DNA of 51,120 bases, taken from assembly GCA_012523975.1 (NCBI GenBank), contig JAAYSF010000049.1, forward strand, positions 1 through 51,120, written 5' to 3'. The DNA is from Veillonellaceae bacterium. GTDB taxonomy: Bacteria; Bacillota; Negativicutes; JAAYSF01. Under the pieces are notes generated by a model. It worked only from the letters and a program-made list of their open reading frames with translations, made no database searches and was not told the origin of the DNA. Positions 28,073 through 37,062 of this stretch are shown in pieces. How positions within the stretch are numbered: position 1 is the first letter of the stretch; every line of letters begins with the position of its first letter. Both the position numbers and the translations under genes were made by a program.

Positions 28073-28864
28073 TTATAAAATGTGTTCAAGTCCAAATACC
28101 AAACCATCTAACGTCAAAACTTTCTTACATGCTAATACAACGCCTGGCATAAATGATTCGCGTGAAATCGAGTCGTGCCTAATCGATAAAGTTTGACCAA
28201 GTCCGCCAAAAATCACTTCTTGATGCGCTACATACCCAGGAAGGCGCACACTATGAATGCGAATACCTGACAATTCGCCGCCCCGAGCACCAGGCAGTTT
28301 TTCCATCTCAGCTGGATGTCCTTGTCTCAAATAACCTCGATTCTCAGCTATTAGTTCAGCTGTTCTTAGAGCCGTTCCTGAAGGAGCATCCAATTTTTGA
28401 TCGTGGTGCATTTCAATAATTTCAACATTCGGAAGGAATTTAGCCGCATCTTGCGCCAATTTCATCATTAAAATTGCACCAATTGAAAAGTTTGGAGAGA
28501 TTAAGGCATTAACTTTTGTATTTTTACATAAATTACGCAATTGTGAAACATCATCTTCTGAGAGACCAGTTGTGCCTACTACTGGACACACCCCATTCTC
28601 GATAGCGATCTTTATATTATTCATTACAGCCGAAGGGTTAGTAAAATCAACCATTACTTGGGGTTTTGTTTCATTAATCACCATCTGTAAATCATTACCC
28701 ACAATAATACCAGTTTTCCCAACACCAATTAAATCGCCAACATCGCTAAAATCCGAATTAACATCCACCGCACCTACAATACTAAGTTGGTCGTCCTTAT
28801 ATACTGCTTTTAAAACTTCACGTCCCATTTTGCCATAAGCACCGCAAACTAAGACTCTAATCAT
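28073..28864 (-). CDS. dapB: 4-hydroxy-tetrahydrodipicolinate reductase
   Basis: DapB reduces the DapA product using NAD(P)H. The protein (263 residues from the chosen start, MIRVLVCGAYGKMGREV) shows the Rossmann motif GAYGKMG, the catalytic EMHHDQKLDAPSGTA segment and VGTTGLS. The start at 28864 follows AGGAGGT. The frame is open for 18 more codons upstream, but those lie in the riboswitch terminator. It is the first gene under the lysine riboswitch. Confidence 0.97.
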   Translation of the reverse strand: MIRVLVCGAYGKMGREVLKAVYKDDQLSIVGAVDVNSDFSDVGDLIGVGKTGIIVGNDLQMVINETKPQVMVDFTNPSAVMNNIKIAIENGVCPVVGTTGLSEDDVSQLRNLCKNTKVNALISPNFSIGAILMMKLAQDAAKFLPNVEIIEMHHDQKLDAPSGTALRTAELIAENRGYLRQGHPAEMEKLPGARGGELSGIRIHSVRLPGYVAHQEVIFGGLGQTLSIRHDSISRESFMPGVVLACKKVLTLDGLVFGLEHIL

Positions 28865-28898
28865 AATTCCACCTCCTAATATCGATACAAAATAAATA

Positions 28899-28923
28899 GG
28901 CCGGTGAGTGTATCTCACCGGCC
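28899..28923 (-). terminator. lysine-riboswitch expression-platform terminator
   Basis: A ten-base GC-rich stem (GGCCGGTGAG/CTCACCGGCC) followed on the minus strand by TATTTATTTT lies between the riboswitch aptamer and the dapB ribosome site. It is placed to stop transcription when lysine is bound. Confidence 0.88.
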
Positions 28924-28982
28924 ATTCAGAATACCTGAAAGTCCTAGGAAAAGGGAAAACAAAATATATGTTTTCCTGCCCT

Positions 28983-29152
28983 AGATGAGATAGCGCTCCA
29001 CCAAAAGCTATGGTGACAGTCTTAAACCTATTCGACTTAAGACCAGTACGAAGTCTTGGTAAAACTTTCGCACTTCGGCGGTTAACCCTTTTCTTTCAGA
29101 TCATAGAAACCACTCTCCCTGAAAGTACTAATGTTACCCGCACCTCTACTGC
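28983..29152 (-). ncRNA. lysine riboswitch (L box) aptamer
   Basis: The minus-strand leader of dapB contains the lysine-aptamer core in order: AGAGGTGCG, AGTA, GCCGAAG, CTGG, CTGTCA and GGAGCGCTATCTC, with the paired helices of the five-way junction visible between them. A sigma-A promoter starts the leader about 30 bases upstream and a terminator ends it just before dapB. Lysine binding should lower expression of dapB-asd-dapG-dapA by premature termination. Boundaries are approximate. Confidence 0.93.
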
Positions 29153-29189
29153 ACCCTATGCAGGGGTATCATTCTATTGAATTACATTT

Positions 29190-29218
29190 ATTTTATAATA
29201 GGCTTCTATAAGTGTCAA
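29190..29218 (-). promoter_or_regulatory. sigma-A promoter of the riboswitch-dap operon
   Basis: On the minus strand TTGACA is followed by 17 bases and TAAAAT, giving a leader of about 320 bases that contains the lysine aptamer and its terminator. Confidence 0.85.
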
Positions 29219-29248
29219 TGCTTTTTAAATTTTTCCCAACCTATTTTT

Positions 29249-29908
29249 TTATTTAGCAGTATGACTTTCGATATCCGTTGCGCCATTTTGCCGTAATATT
29301 TGAGCCGCTGTATCTACTTTTCCTGAAGCAGTGCGGATTACGGCTAAAATTCCGCCTTCGGCAACGCTCTGCTCGTAGCGCTGGCTAGCCTCAGCAGGAA
29401 TACCCCAATCAATTAAACCACCGGCGATTCCGCCTGCTACTGCTCCGCCAATTGCTGCTGCAATAGGACCAGAGGCAATAACGGGACCGATACCTGGGAT
29501 GGCCATTGCACCGACACTTGCTACAACGCCTGCTCCTAAAAGCAGTCCTCCAATACCGCCAAGAGTTCCTCCCGTAAGGGCACCATCGGTAATATCGTCA
29601 TCATAAGTTTTATTTTGATTGTTTCCTTGTTTACCTTCTTTTGAAACGATATTAATTTCTTCGGTATTAAAGCCCTTATTCCGTAATTCCGATACTGCCT
29701 TTTCTGCATCACTTCTCGAATTGAAAACGCCAATTACTGCACGATTGTCCTGTCCACCTGCTGTAGTAGATTGGCTCGTTGCTTGCTGTGTATTGCCCGA
29801 CTGCGAAGCAATTGGGCGAACCCCTGCGGTCATCGAGTTAGTATTACTGGAAACCTGATTATTTGTCGTCTGATGTTGATTTTGACCTTTTGACTGATTA
29901 TTCACCAT
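29249..29908 (-). CDS. general stress protein with glycine-zipper region
   Basis: The 219-residue protein has a Gln/Asn/Ser-rich N-terminus (about 1-55), a small folded domain (AVIGVFNSRSDAEKAVSEL..., about 57-95) of the type seen in general stress proteins such as YflT/GsP17M, a glycine-rich hydrophobic region (about 110-170, several GGxxGG turns) likely to insert in or cross membranes, and a C-terminal piece resembling the first domain. AGGAGGT precedes the ATG at 29906-29908. It lies between ymxH and the riboswitch operon. The exact function is unknown; a role in stress or spore envelope is inference. Confidence 0.75.
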   Translation of the reverse strand: MVNNQSKGQNQHQTTNNQVSSNTNSMTAGVRPIASQSGNTQQATSQSTTAGGQDNRAVIGVFNSRSDAEKAVSELRNKGFNTEEINIVSKEGKQGNNQNKTYDDDITDGALTGGTLGGIGGLLLGAGVVASVGAMAIPGIGPVIASGPIAAAIGGAVAGGIAGGLIDWGIPAEASQRYEQSVAEGGILAVIRTASGKVDTAAQILRQNGATDIESHTAK

Positions 29909-29969
29909 AGTACCTCCTAACATTTAAAATGCTTATGGCAATTTAATGTTAGTTTGTCCTTCTGAAAAC

Positions 29970-30266
29970 TTAATATGTGTCAAAATTCCCACCATCACGA
30001 CCTTTGCTGTTAAATAATCCATCAAAAGAATCGCTTAAGTCCACGATAATTATATCATCGCCAATTCGCCTAATTGATCGCCATGGTATTGCTGATGCCC
30101 GACTATCACCTAAAATACTAAATAATCCGCCGCGCCTTGGAAGAACTAGAGAATGAATACGGCCGGTTCTAGCATCTACCGTAAGCTCGCAGTCATCAAT
30201 CACTCCTAATCTTGCGCCGTCCCCAAGATTAATAACTTCTTTTCCAGTAAAATCGCTTAAACGCAT
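29970..30266 (-). CDS. ymxH: YlmC/YmxH-family PRC-barrel sporulation protein
   Basis: This 98-residue protein starts MRLSDFTGKEVINLGDG and continues with a PRC-barrel fold (LGVIDDCELTVDARTGRI, IPWRSIRRIGDDIIIVDL). The family (YlmC/YmxH) is typical of spore-formers; its role is not firmly known. GGAGG precedes the ATG at 30264-30266. In Bacillus ymxH follows the M16 peptidase gene mlpA. Here dut and a small membrane-protein gene are inserted between them. Confidence 0.88.
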   Translation of the reverse strand: MRLSDFTGKEVINLGDGARLGVIDDCELTVDARTGRIHSLVLPRRGGLFSILGDSRASAIPWRSIRRIGDDIIIVDLSDSFDGLFNSKGRDGGNFDTY

Positions 30267-30277
30267 GTTTCTTCCTC

Positions 30278-30592
30278 CTAACAACTACCTTTAAAGAACT
30301 TTACTAACAGCGGTTGAAAAAGCGCGAGAAAAATTGCAGTACAAGCCAAAGGATCAAGAGCTACATTATAAACAATAATCTTTTCCGGTATTTCGATTTT
30401 TAGAAAAGATACCAGCATAATTAGTGATAGATATAATCCGCCAGCTACAGCAACTAGCTCCTGGATTGCTAAAGAAACGGGTGACGGTTTGGTCTCTACG
30501 CTGTCTAATATGCTTCGAAGGCGATTAACCCGCAATTTTATTGACCATGCTATGCCTAAACATATCAGCACCAATACTGCCCAGGCATACAT
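30278..30592 (-). CDS. small membrane protein of unknown function
   Basis: This 104-residue protein has an N-terminal membrane helix (MYAWAVLVLICLGIAWSI) and two or three more hydrophobic segments (about 45-62, 70-83 and 84-98), with a basic stretch after the first helix. GGAGG lies upstream of the ATG at 30590-30592. The longer reading from 30613 lacks a ribosome site. It is 11 bases ahead of ymxH and probably co-transcribed with it. No family recognised. Confidence 0.65.
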   Translation of the reverse strand: MYAWAVLVLICLGIAWSIKLRVNRLRSILDSVETKPSPVSLAIQELVAVAGGLYLSLIMLVSFLKIEIPEKIIVYNVALDPLACTAIFLALFQPLLVKFFKGSC

Positions 30593-30651
30593 AACATTAC
30601 CTCCAATCCTCATTAATTAAAAATATGTTACTAATAAAAAAGTATGTCAAA

Positions 30652-30689
30652 AAAATAAGGTTACCGAACTAAGTCAGTAACCTTATTTT
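30652..30689 (-). terminator. terminator after dut
   Basis: A 13-base stem (AAAATAAGGTTAC and its complement) overlaps the dut stop codon and is followed by seven Ts on the minus strand. Confidence 0.85.
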
Positions 30690-31129
30690 GCCCCAGTACT
30701 ACCAAAACCGCCTTGCCGCACAATACTGTTATGCTCATCATGGTCAGCTTTAAAATATTTGTAAAAAATCCCCTGAGCAATTCGCTCTCCTTTTTCAATT
30801 ATAACCGGATAATTGTTATAGTTAATGACTGCAACCATAATGTGACCTTCATTGTCATGATTATTATAATAATCGGAATCAATTATGCCCTGACCATTGA
30901 TCAAACCAAGCTTTTTTTTGACGGACAGGCCTGATCTTATGTGTATTCCTAAATATTCATCACCTGGCATTCTTGCCTTTAGACCGGTAGGTACTAATGT
31001 AACACCGCAAGGCGATAGCGTAACAGTCTCAGCTGCTGCTATATCGTATCCGGCACTGTTTGCCGTCTTACGCTTTGGTATTTCTACCCCAGCATCAAGG
31101 TAACTACTTATTATTTCAAATGCTCTCAT
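30683..31129 (-). CDS. dut: dUTP diphosphatase
   Basis: The trimeric dUTPase hydrolyses dUTP to dUMP, keeping uracil out of DNA and supplying dTMP synthesis. The five family motifs are visible in 148 residues: SAGYDIAAA, HIRSGLSVKKKL, GIIDSDYYNN (catalytic Asp), KGERIAQGIF and RQGGFGSTG. It follows the M16 peptidase by 20 bases and appears co-transcribed with it. Confidence 0.95.
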   Translation of the reverse strand: MRAFEIISSYLDAGVEIPKRKTANSAGYDIAAAETVTLSPCGVTLVPTGLKARMPGDEYLGIHIRSGLSVKKKLGLINGQGIIDSDYYNNHDNEGHIMVAVINYNNYPVIIEKGERIAQGIFYKYFKADHDEHNSIVRQGGFGSTGAK

Positions 31130-31148
31130 AACTCGGCCCTCTTATATA

Positions 31149-32402
31149 CTATATATTTGAAATCTTTGGTATATCTGATTCATTAATCGGTCCAAGTGCC
31201 GTAAGCCCAAAGCCTTCAGGAATAAACAGCTGCTCAGCAGCAAGTTTCACATCCTTCAAAGTAACTTTTTCTATCTTTTCAACAACTTCCTCTAAAGTCA
31301 CGTAACGTTCAAGCGTCGTTTCCATTTTGCCTAACCGTGACATTCGACTGCTTGAGCTTTCTAAGCCCAGGAATAAACCACCTTTTAGCTGTTCCTTGGC
31401 CCGCAATAACTCAGACTCCGTAATTCCTTCCTTTCTAATTGATTGCAGCGTCTCGGAAATTATTTCAATAACTTGAACGGTGTTAGCTGGGCGAGTCCCG
31501 GCGTAAACAGTAAATAAACCAACATCGCTATAATTTGTCTGATATGAATAGATAGAATAGGCCAACCCCTTCTCCTCTCTAATAGCCTGAAAGAGCCGCG
31601 AGCTTATTCCGCCTCCTAGAATATTATTAAGAGCATGGAGCTTATATGAATCAGGGGATTTTTGCGAAACTCCCTGCGTACTCAAGCAAAGATGAACTTG
31701 CTCTGTGTCCTTGGTCCGCACCGTTTGTGTCGGTATGAATGAAGGCTTAGCCGATTCAATTGCTTTCTTAGTTCCAGTCATACTTGCAAAAAACCGTTCA
31801 CTAAGCTGTACAAGCTTATCATGATCTACATTGCCCGCAGCAGCAATGACTAAATTATCCGGAGTATAAAACTGCTGATAATATTCTTTAACAAGCATCT
31901 CATTAAATAGACCAATAGACTTGGTACTGCCGAGGATACTTCGCCCTAACGGATGCCTGCTCCATATCTTACTTAAATGGATATCATGGACTAACTCATC
32001 AGGTGTATCTTCATACATATGAAACTCTTCTAAGACAACTTGTCGCTCGCGTTCAATATCCTCTTTTGCAAATTTTGATGACAAAAGCATATCACTAAGA
32101 ACATCTACCGCTAATTCGAGCTTACTGTCCAACACCTTCATATAATAGCACGTATGTTCCTTAGCAGTAAAAGCGTTTAATTGACCTCCAACCGCATCAA
32201 CAGTCTCAGCAATACATTTTGCTGATCTTTTATGGCTTCCCTTGAACATCAAATGTTCGATAAAATGTGAGATGCCATGATTATAATCCTGTTCGGAACG
32301 CGCGCCGGTCCCAACCCAAAGACCAATCGTTACAGATTTTACATATGGTATAGATTCGCTAATTACTCTTATTCCGTTTAATAACACTGATTTACGATAC
32401 AT
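31149..32402 (-). CDS. mlpA: M16 family zinc peptidase (MlpA-like)
   Basis: This processing-peptidase-like zinc metalloprotease (417 residues) has the inverted zinc motif HFIEH at residues 46-50 in the N-terminal half. The C-terminal half is an inactive-type M16 fold with the conserved GGGISSRLFQAIREEKGLAY segment. The Bacillus homologue at this position, between ylxY and ymxH, is MlpA (YmxG). Its substrate here is unknown. AAAGGAG precedes the ATG. Confidence 0.92.
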   Translation of the reverse strand: MYRKSVLLNGIRVISESIPYVKSVTIGLWVGTGARSEQDYNHGISHFIEHLMFKGSHKRSAKCIAETVDAVGGQLNAFTAKEHTCYYMKVLDSKLELAVDVLSDMLLSSKFAKEDIERERQVVLEEFHMYEDTPDELVHDIHLSKIWSRHPLGRSILGSTKSIGLFNEMLVKEYYQQFYTPDNLVIAAAGNVDHDKLVQLSERFFASMTGTKKAIESAKPSFIPTQTVRTKDTEQVHLCLSTQGVSQKSPDSYKLHALNNILGGGISSRLFQAIREEKGLAYSIYSYQTNYSDVGLFTVYAGTRPANTVQVIEIISETLQSIRKEGITESELLRAKEQLKGGLFLGLESSSSRMSRLGKMETTLERYVTLEEVVEKIEKVTLKDVKLAAEQLFIPEGFGLTALGPINESDIPKISNI

Positions 32403-32503
32403 AAAATACTCCTTTATTGGGATATGTTACATTTCCCGTCAAAACATAAAAACTCCTGCTTTTTTATATTATATTCCTCACAGCACTTAACATGTAAAAA
32501 AAA

Positions 32504-32533
32504 GATATATATATCAGCGAACAGGTATATATC
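32504..32533 (-). terminator. terminator after the amidase gene
   Basis: GATATATA and TATATATC pair across a 14-base loop, followed by eight Ts on the minus strand, close to the stop of the amidase gene. Confidence 0.75.
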
Positions 32534-32544
32534 TCTTTAGCATA

Positions 32545-33423
32545 TTATCGATTGATAAAATATTCTACTATCCCATTATAAATGCCTTGAGCAACATTAT
32601 TGCGGTAAGAGTTATCACTTAAACGAGCTGCTTCATTAGCATTTGAGATAAATCCCATTTCAACCAAAATACTAGGCATCGAAGTATTTCTCAGCACATA
32701 GAATGTCGCTGCTTCCGTACCCTTATTAACCGCACCAGTCTGATTTATAAGAGCGCTCTGTACTTTAGATGCAAGTTGACTGGACTCACCGCTGCGATAG
32801 AAGGTCATTGCGCCTGTTATATTGCTATTCGGGTTGCTATTAGTATGAATACTAACAAAAATATCAGCATCATTACGTTCAGCTATATCTACCCGAGCCT
32901 GTAACTCCTGACCTAATGAACTTCCTTTTGCTGCTACAGTACGATCACTATCGCGGGTCATAACAACCTTAGCTCCTGCTTGAACTAATTTATCACGTAA
33001 TTTTAAACCTACCGCTAAGTTGTTATCTGCTTCACGGGTATTATTGGCTACCGCCCCTGGATTAGTACCGCCGTGCCCTGGGTCAACAACTATAACCTTA
33101 CCCTTTAAACTTCCATTATGCTGTACAGTATCTTTACTTCCGGAGACAGGCGGCAACGGTATACTTGGCGCTGGCGCATTGGTTGAAGTGTCCTTATTCC
33201 CAAAAATATTTAGAACCGGCCCTAAAATCTTGTCAAAAACCAAATTAAAAAGTTTACCGAGCACCCCACCACCGCCTGAACTACGCTCCGACGCTGTTGT
33301 TGATGACATCAGCGACCCCAGCACATCATCGGCTGATGCAGCGTTTGTTGTACCTACAGGAATTACTAGCGCGAAAACCATCAATAAAAGTAATATATGT
33401 GTAATAATCTTTTTACCAGTCAC
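32545..33423 (-). CDS. secreted N-acetylmuramoyl-L-alanine amidase
   Basis: This zinc amidase (Amidase_3) cleaves the bond between muramic acid and the peptide stem in peptidoglycan. The catalytic domain occupies about residues 107-291, with VVDPGHGGTNPGA (zinc His), VSIHTNSNP and LVEMGFISN (catalytic Glu). A signal peptide (about residues 1-30, ending in TTNAASA) directs export; a Ser/Gly/Pro linker lies between. The start is set at GTG 33421-33423, six bases after an AGGAGGG ribosome site; earlier in-frame ATGs at 33439-33444 lie ahead of it. The position between ylxY and mlpA suggests a sporulation or envelope role, which is inference. Confidence 0.9.
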   Translation of the reverse strand: MTGKKIITHILLLLMVFALVIPVGTTNAASADDVLGSLMSSTTASERSSGGGGVLGKLFNLVFDKILGPVLNIFGNKDTSTNAPAPSIPLPPVSGSKDTVQHNGSLKGKVIVVDPGHGGTNPGAVANNTREADNNLAVGLKLRDKLVQAGAKVVMTRDSDRTVAAKGSSLGQELQARVDIAERNDADIFVSIHTNSNPNSNITGAMTFYRSGESSQLASKVQSALINQTGAVNKGTEAATFYVLRNTSMPSILVEMGFISNANEAARLSDNSYRNNVAQGIYNGIVEYFINR

Positions 33424-33600
33424 TAGCACCCTCCTATTCATCATTACATAAAAAATTTGTATCGGGCGTGGCAGCTTGTCCAAAAGAAGCATAGTAGGAT
33501 AGACTTCATTTGATAAATAATGCTCTGCCAACTTATCAATAACTTCAATTAGCAAAGTTATGTAAATATGTTACCATATAAAGCACTTTATATCAATAAA

Positions 33601-33628
33601 AAAAACAGGCAATTGTATGCCTGTTTTT
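33601..33628 (-). terminator. terminator after ylxY
   Basis: A perfect 10-base stem (AAAAACAGGC/GCCTGTTTTT) with an eight-base loop, followed by T-rich sequence on the minus strand. Confidence 0.85.
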
Positions 33629-33629
33629 G

Positions 33630-34343
33630 TTACTTTATTATATCAGATACTGTCACAATCTGATATCCTTGCTTCTTAATTTCCTTTATAAGCTCTGGTA
33701 ATGCTTTGGCTGTCGGCTCTGTTGGGTGAATTAGAATTATGGCGCCATTATGAATTTTTTTTAGCACTCGGCTTTTAACGATTTCAACTGGCGGACGTTG
33801 CCAGTCGATTGTATCTATACTCCACATTATTGTTTCGTAACCCAGTTCTTTAGCAGCTAATAGCACAGTATCATTGTATTCTCCATAGGGCGGAGCATAT
33901 AGTAAAGTCTTAACACCAGTTAGCTCATTAACCAAGTCTTGCGTTTTGATAATTTGCTCTTTATTTTTTTCTTTACTAAGTGAGTTAGGGTGAGGATGAC
34001 TATAACTATGATTTCCGAGCTCATGGCCGTGTCCGGCTAAATCTTTTAGGACATCAGGATAACGCTTAGCCCAGCTTCCGCCAATAAAAAAGGTTATTTT
34101 AACGTCGTTAGCTGCAAGCGTATTCAACATATCAGGCAGAAATTCTTCGCCCCAAAAAACATTGCAGGCAAAAGCCACTTTTGGTACTGCAGGATTCCCA
34201 TGAAAAATTGGCTGAGGCTTACCCGGTATCTCAGCACTCAATATCGGCTGCAATATGCCTGATAGGGCAGCAATAGCCAGGAAAAAGCCAACTGTAAACA
34301 CTATATACCAGTGCCGAACAGATGTTACGAATATCACTTTCAT
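33630..34343 (-). CDS. ylxY: YlxY-family polysaccharide deacetylase-like sporulation protein
   Basis: The 237-residue protein has one N-terminal membrane or signal segment (about 13-35) and a polysaccharide deacetylase (CE4) fold with HGHELGNHSYSHPH (the zinc HxxxH region), APPYGEYN, and ILIHPTEPT. The first CE4 motif, normally TFDDGP with the catalytic and metal Asp pair, reads FACNVFWGEE here, which is the YlxY variant, so ordinary deacetylase activity is doubtful. GAGGTGAT precedes the ATG. The position just after pnp matches Bacillus ylxY. Confidence 0.92.
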   Translation of the reverse strand: MKVIFVTSVRHWYIVFTVGFFLAIAALSGILQPILSAEIPGKPQPIFHGNPAVPKVAFACNVFWGEEFLPDMLNTLAANDVKITFFIGGSWAKRYPDVLKDLAGHGHELGNHSYSHPHPNSLSKEKNKEQIIKTQDLVNELTGVKTLLYAPPYGEYNDTVLLAAKELGYETIMWSIDTIDWQRPPVEIVKSRVLKKIHNGAIILIHPTEPTAKALPELIKEIKKQGYQIVTVSDIIK

Positions 34344-34394
34344 ACAATCACCTCTATGATAATCCTATTACTCAAAGAGGGATTTAATGAAAAA

Positions 34395-34422
34395 AAAACA
34401 TAAACCTGATGGTTTATGTTTT
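34395..34422 (-). terminator. terminator after pnp
   Basis: A 12-base stem (AAAACATAAACC/GGTTTATGTTTT) is followed by a run of Ts on the minus strand and overlaps the pnp stop codon. Confidence 0.85.
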
Positions 34423-36526
34423 AACTATTTTCATTTCGCTGTTTATCTTGTTCAGCCTTAAGCAGTTCTTTTCTCGATAGGTTAACTCTTCCTTGGCGAT
34501 CTATTTCAACAACTTTTACCATAATTTCATCGCCAACTTTTACTACGTCCTCAACTTTAGCCACTCTTTCAAGTGCTAATTGTGAAATGTGAACTAATCC
34601 TTCTTTACCGGGCAGTATTTCAACAAATGCCCCAAAATTCATTAATCGCGTTACTTTGCCGAGATATATCCCGCCAACTTCGACGTCTCTAACTAGCGTT
34701 TCGATAATGCGAACAGCCTTTTGTCCAGCTTCAACATCGACTGCGGCTATGAAAACCTTACCGTCATCCTCGATGTCAATTGTTACCCCGGTTTCATCAA
34801 TTATCTTTTTAATAGTTTTGCCGCCTGGTCCTATAACATCGCGAATCTTATCAGGATCTATTTCCATGGTAATGATTCTCGGAGCATATGGAGACAATTC
34901 CGGTCTTGGCTGACTTATTACTTCAAGCATCTTGCCAAGAATATGCTTGCGACCGCTCTTTGCCTGTTCAAGAGCAGCTGTTAATATTGCTTTATTAATA
35001 CCACCGATTTTAATATCCATTTGAATTGCGGTAACACCATTATCAGTACCAGCAACTTTGAAGTCCATATCACCTAAGGCATCTTCCATACCTTGAATAT
35101 CTGTTAAAATCGTGAAATTCTCGCCTTCTTTAACAAGTCCCATTGCCACTCCGGAAACTGGCCGTTTAATTGGAACCCCTGCGTCCATCAAGGACAAGGT
35201 ACTTCCGCATACGCTAGCCATCGAAGATGAACCGTTAGACTCCAATACCTCAGAAACCAATCGGATTGTGTAAGGGAATTCAGTCTCGGAAGGAATAACA
35301 GGCACAAGAGCCTTTTCTGCAAGTGCTCCATGGCCTATTTCGCGGCGGCCTGGTCCGCGTGAAGGCCTTGTCTCACCAACACTGAATGAAGGGAAGTTGT
35401 AATGATGCATATATCGCTTCGATTCTTCAACACCTAATCCATCAAGAATTTGTTCGTCTCCAATAGCACCAAGTGTTGCAATATTAAGAACTTGGGTTTG
35501 GCCTCTGGTAAATAATCCTGAGCCATGGGTTCGCGCAAGTACACCTACTTCACATGTTATCGGTCGAACCTCGTCTAGCGCACGTCCATCCGGGCGGATT
35601 TTATCAACTGTAATCATGCGACGAACAATACCTTTTAATATCTTTTGAATTACGTATTGAATTTCCTTGGCATTGTCCGGGTAGATTTCAGCAAATTGCA
35701 ATGCCGCATCTTGCTTAACAAGTTTTATAGCCTCTTCACGAGCAAGTTTATCAGCGTTTCGAACAGCTGCTTCAAGTCTGTCCGCTACATAGTCATGTAC
35801 TGCGCTTGCTATTTCCTCCGGAACCTCATACAATTTTATCTGACGTTTTTCTTTGCCTATCTGGGAAACAATTGTTTCCTGAAACTTAACTATTTCACCA
35901 ATAACATTATGACCAAATTCAATTGCGTCTAGGATAATCTCTTCTGAAACTTCCTTTGCAGCTGCTTCAACCATTAAAACAGCATCCTTTGTCCCTGCTA
36001 CAACTAAATTTAGTTCACTCTGCTCTTGCTGTTCTATTGTCGGATTAATAACAAACTCCCCACTAATCCTACCAATACGAACTCCACCAATAGGACCATT
36101 GAATGGAATATCAGAAATACAGAGAGCACAAGATGCACCAATCATGGCAGGGATTTCAGGCGAATTATTTTGATCAACAGACAGCACGGTAGCTACTACT
36201 TGGACGTCATTTCGAAATCCGTCAGCAAACAATGGTCTAATGGGCCTATCAATTAAACGCCCAGCCAAGATAGCAGATTCACTTGGACGGCCCTCGCGCT
36301 TAATAAATCCTCCGGGAATTTTTCCAACCGAGTATAGACGCTCTTCGTAGTCAACAGTTAACGGAAAAAAATCAATTCCTTCTCTTGGTTCAGCCGATGC
36401 TGTCGCTGTTACCAAAACTGCAGTATCGCCATACCGGACTAAAACAGCTCCGCTTGCTTGCTTGGCCATTTTGCCTGATTCAATTATCAAATTTCGGCCG
36501 CCAATCTGCATTTCAAAACTATGCAT
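34421..36526 (-). CDS. pnp: polyribonucleotide nucleotidyltransferase
   Basis: PNPase degrades RNA 3' to 5' with phosphate and can add tails. The 701-residue protein has two RNase PH domains ([14 protein letters not shown] at the start of the second; the acidic [12 protein letters not shown] segment is visible), then a KH domain ([15 protein letters not shown]) and an S1 domain ([19 protein letters not shown]). The start at 36526 ([11 protein letters not shown]) follows GGAGG. The frame runs 28 codons further upstream without a ribosome site. It follows rpsO as in Bacillus, but a terminator lies between them. Confidence 0.96.
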   Translation of the reverse strand: MHSFEMQIGGRNLIIESGKMAKQASGAVLVRYGDTAVLVTATASAEPREGIDFFPLTVDYEERLYSVGKIPGGFIKREGRPSESAILAGRLIDRPIRPLFADGFRNDVQVVATVLSVDQNNSPEIPAMIGASCALCISDIPFNGPIGGVRIGRISGEFVINPTIEQQEQSELNLVVAGTKDAVLMVEAAAKEVSEEIILDAIEFGHNVIGEIVKFQETIVSQIGKEKRQIKLYEVPEEIASAVHDYVADRLEAAVRNADKLAREEAIKLVKQDAALQFAEIYPDNAKEIQYVIQKILKGIVRRMITVDKIRPDGRALDEVRPITCEVGVLARTHGSGLFTRGQTQVLNIATLGAIGDEQILDGLGVEESKRYMHHYNFPSFSVGETRPSRGPGRREIGHGALAEKALVPVIPSETEFPYTIRLVSEVLESNGSSSMASVCGSTLSLMDAGVPIKRPVSGVAMGLVKEGENFTILTDIQGMEDALGDMDFKVAGTDNGVTAIQMDIKIGGINKAILTAALEQAKSGRKHILGKMLEVISQPRPELSPYAPRIITMEIDPDKIRDVIGPGGKTIKKIIDETGVTIDIEDDGKVFIAAVDVEAGQKAVRIIETLVRDVEVGGIYLGKVTRLMNFGAFVEILPGKEGLVHISQLALERVAKVEDVVKVGDEIMVKVVEIDRQGRVNLSRKELLKAEQDKQRNENS

Positions 36527-36628
36527 ATTTAGTTTTCCTCCTCTAAGAACCCCTATTCTTTTTCCAAATACTTCTTCGACATTTTTTTTATTATACCCTT
36601 TTTTAGCCAAGTTTAACCTTTAAAAATA

Positions 36629-36652
36629 AAAAAGCGGAAAATTCCGCTTTTT
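36629..36652 (-). terminator. terminator after rpsO
   Basis: An 11-base stem (AAAAAGCGGAA/TTCCGCTTTTT) followed by T-rich sequence on the minus strand adjoins the rpsO stop. Read-through would supply pnp. Confidence 0.85.
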
Positions 36653-36653
36653 A

Positions 36654-36920
36654 TTACTTTCTAAGATTCAGTTTCTGGAGAATGGTCCGATAACGTTCAA
36701 TATCATTGTCACGAAGATAGTTTAATAAACCTCTACGCTGACCGACCATTTTTAGAAGACCGCGACGAGAATGATGGTCTTTTTTATGCTCTTTCAAGTG
36801 ATCAGTCAAGTAGTTAATTCTCTCAGTTAAAATAGCAATTTGTACTTCCGGTGATCCGGTATCAGCATCATGTAGACGGTATTTCTCGATTAATTGTTTC
36901 TTCAATTCTGGTGTTAACAT
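36654..36920 (-). CDS. rpsO: 30S ribosomal protein S15
   Basis: S15 is an early-binding protein of the small subunit. The 88-residue sequence is typical: [14 protein letters not shown] at the start, [14 protein letters not shown], then [27 protein letters not shown] precedes the ATG at 36918-36920. The in-frame upstream ATG at 36992 has no ribosome site and belongs to the leader. A promoter lies at 37025-37053. S15 often regulates its own mRNA through the leader, which is about 100 bases here. Confidence 0.98.
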   Translation of the reverse strand: MLTPELKKQLIEKYRLHDADTGSPEVQIAILTERINYLTDHLKEHKKDHHSRRGLLKMVGQRRGLLNYLRDNDIERYRTILQKLNLRK

Positions 36921-36974
36921 AATGGTCACCTCCTTTTCAGTAATATCCCCAATAGCCAAGACAATCGCTGGAGA

Positions 36975-37003
36975 TTCGACTATCCTCGCCATGGTTCGAC
37001 TAT
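36975..37003 (-). other. repeated element in the rpsO leader
   Basis: The nine-base sequence ATAGTCGAA occurs twice on the minus strand (36975-36983 and 36995-37003), 20 bases apart, between the rpsO promoter and its ribosome site. This could be part of an S15-binding leader structure, but no known leader fold was recognised. Confidence 0.35.
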
Positions 37004-37024
37004 GGTTGTTTTAGCAACATTGAT

Positions 37025-37053
37025 ATTCTATCATACCCTATAACTAATGTAAA
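37025..37053 (-). promoter_or_regulatory. sigma-A promoter of rpsO
   Basis: On the minus strand TTTACA is followed by 17 bases and TAGAAT, upstream of a leader of about 100 bases. Confidence 0.75.
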
Positions 37054-37062
37054 CAGAATTAC

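Noticed and set aside
28865-28918. N-terminal extension of dapB by 18 codons
   Set aside because: The extension would lie in the riboswitch terminator stem; the ATG at 28864 has a perfect AGGAGGT.
36527-36610. 28-codon N-terminal extension of pnp
   Set aside because: No ribosome site at the extended start. The internal ATG has GGAGG and gives the standard PNPase N-terminus.
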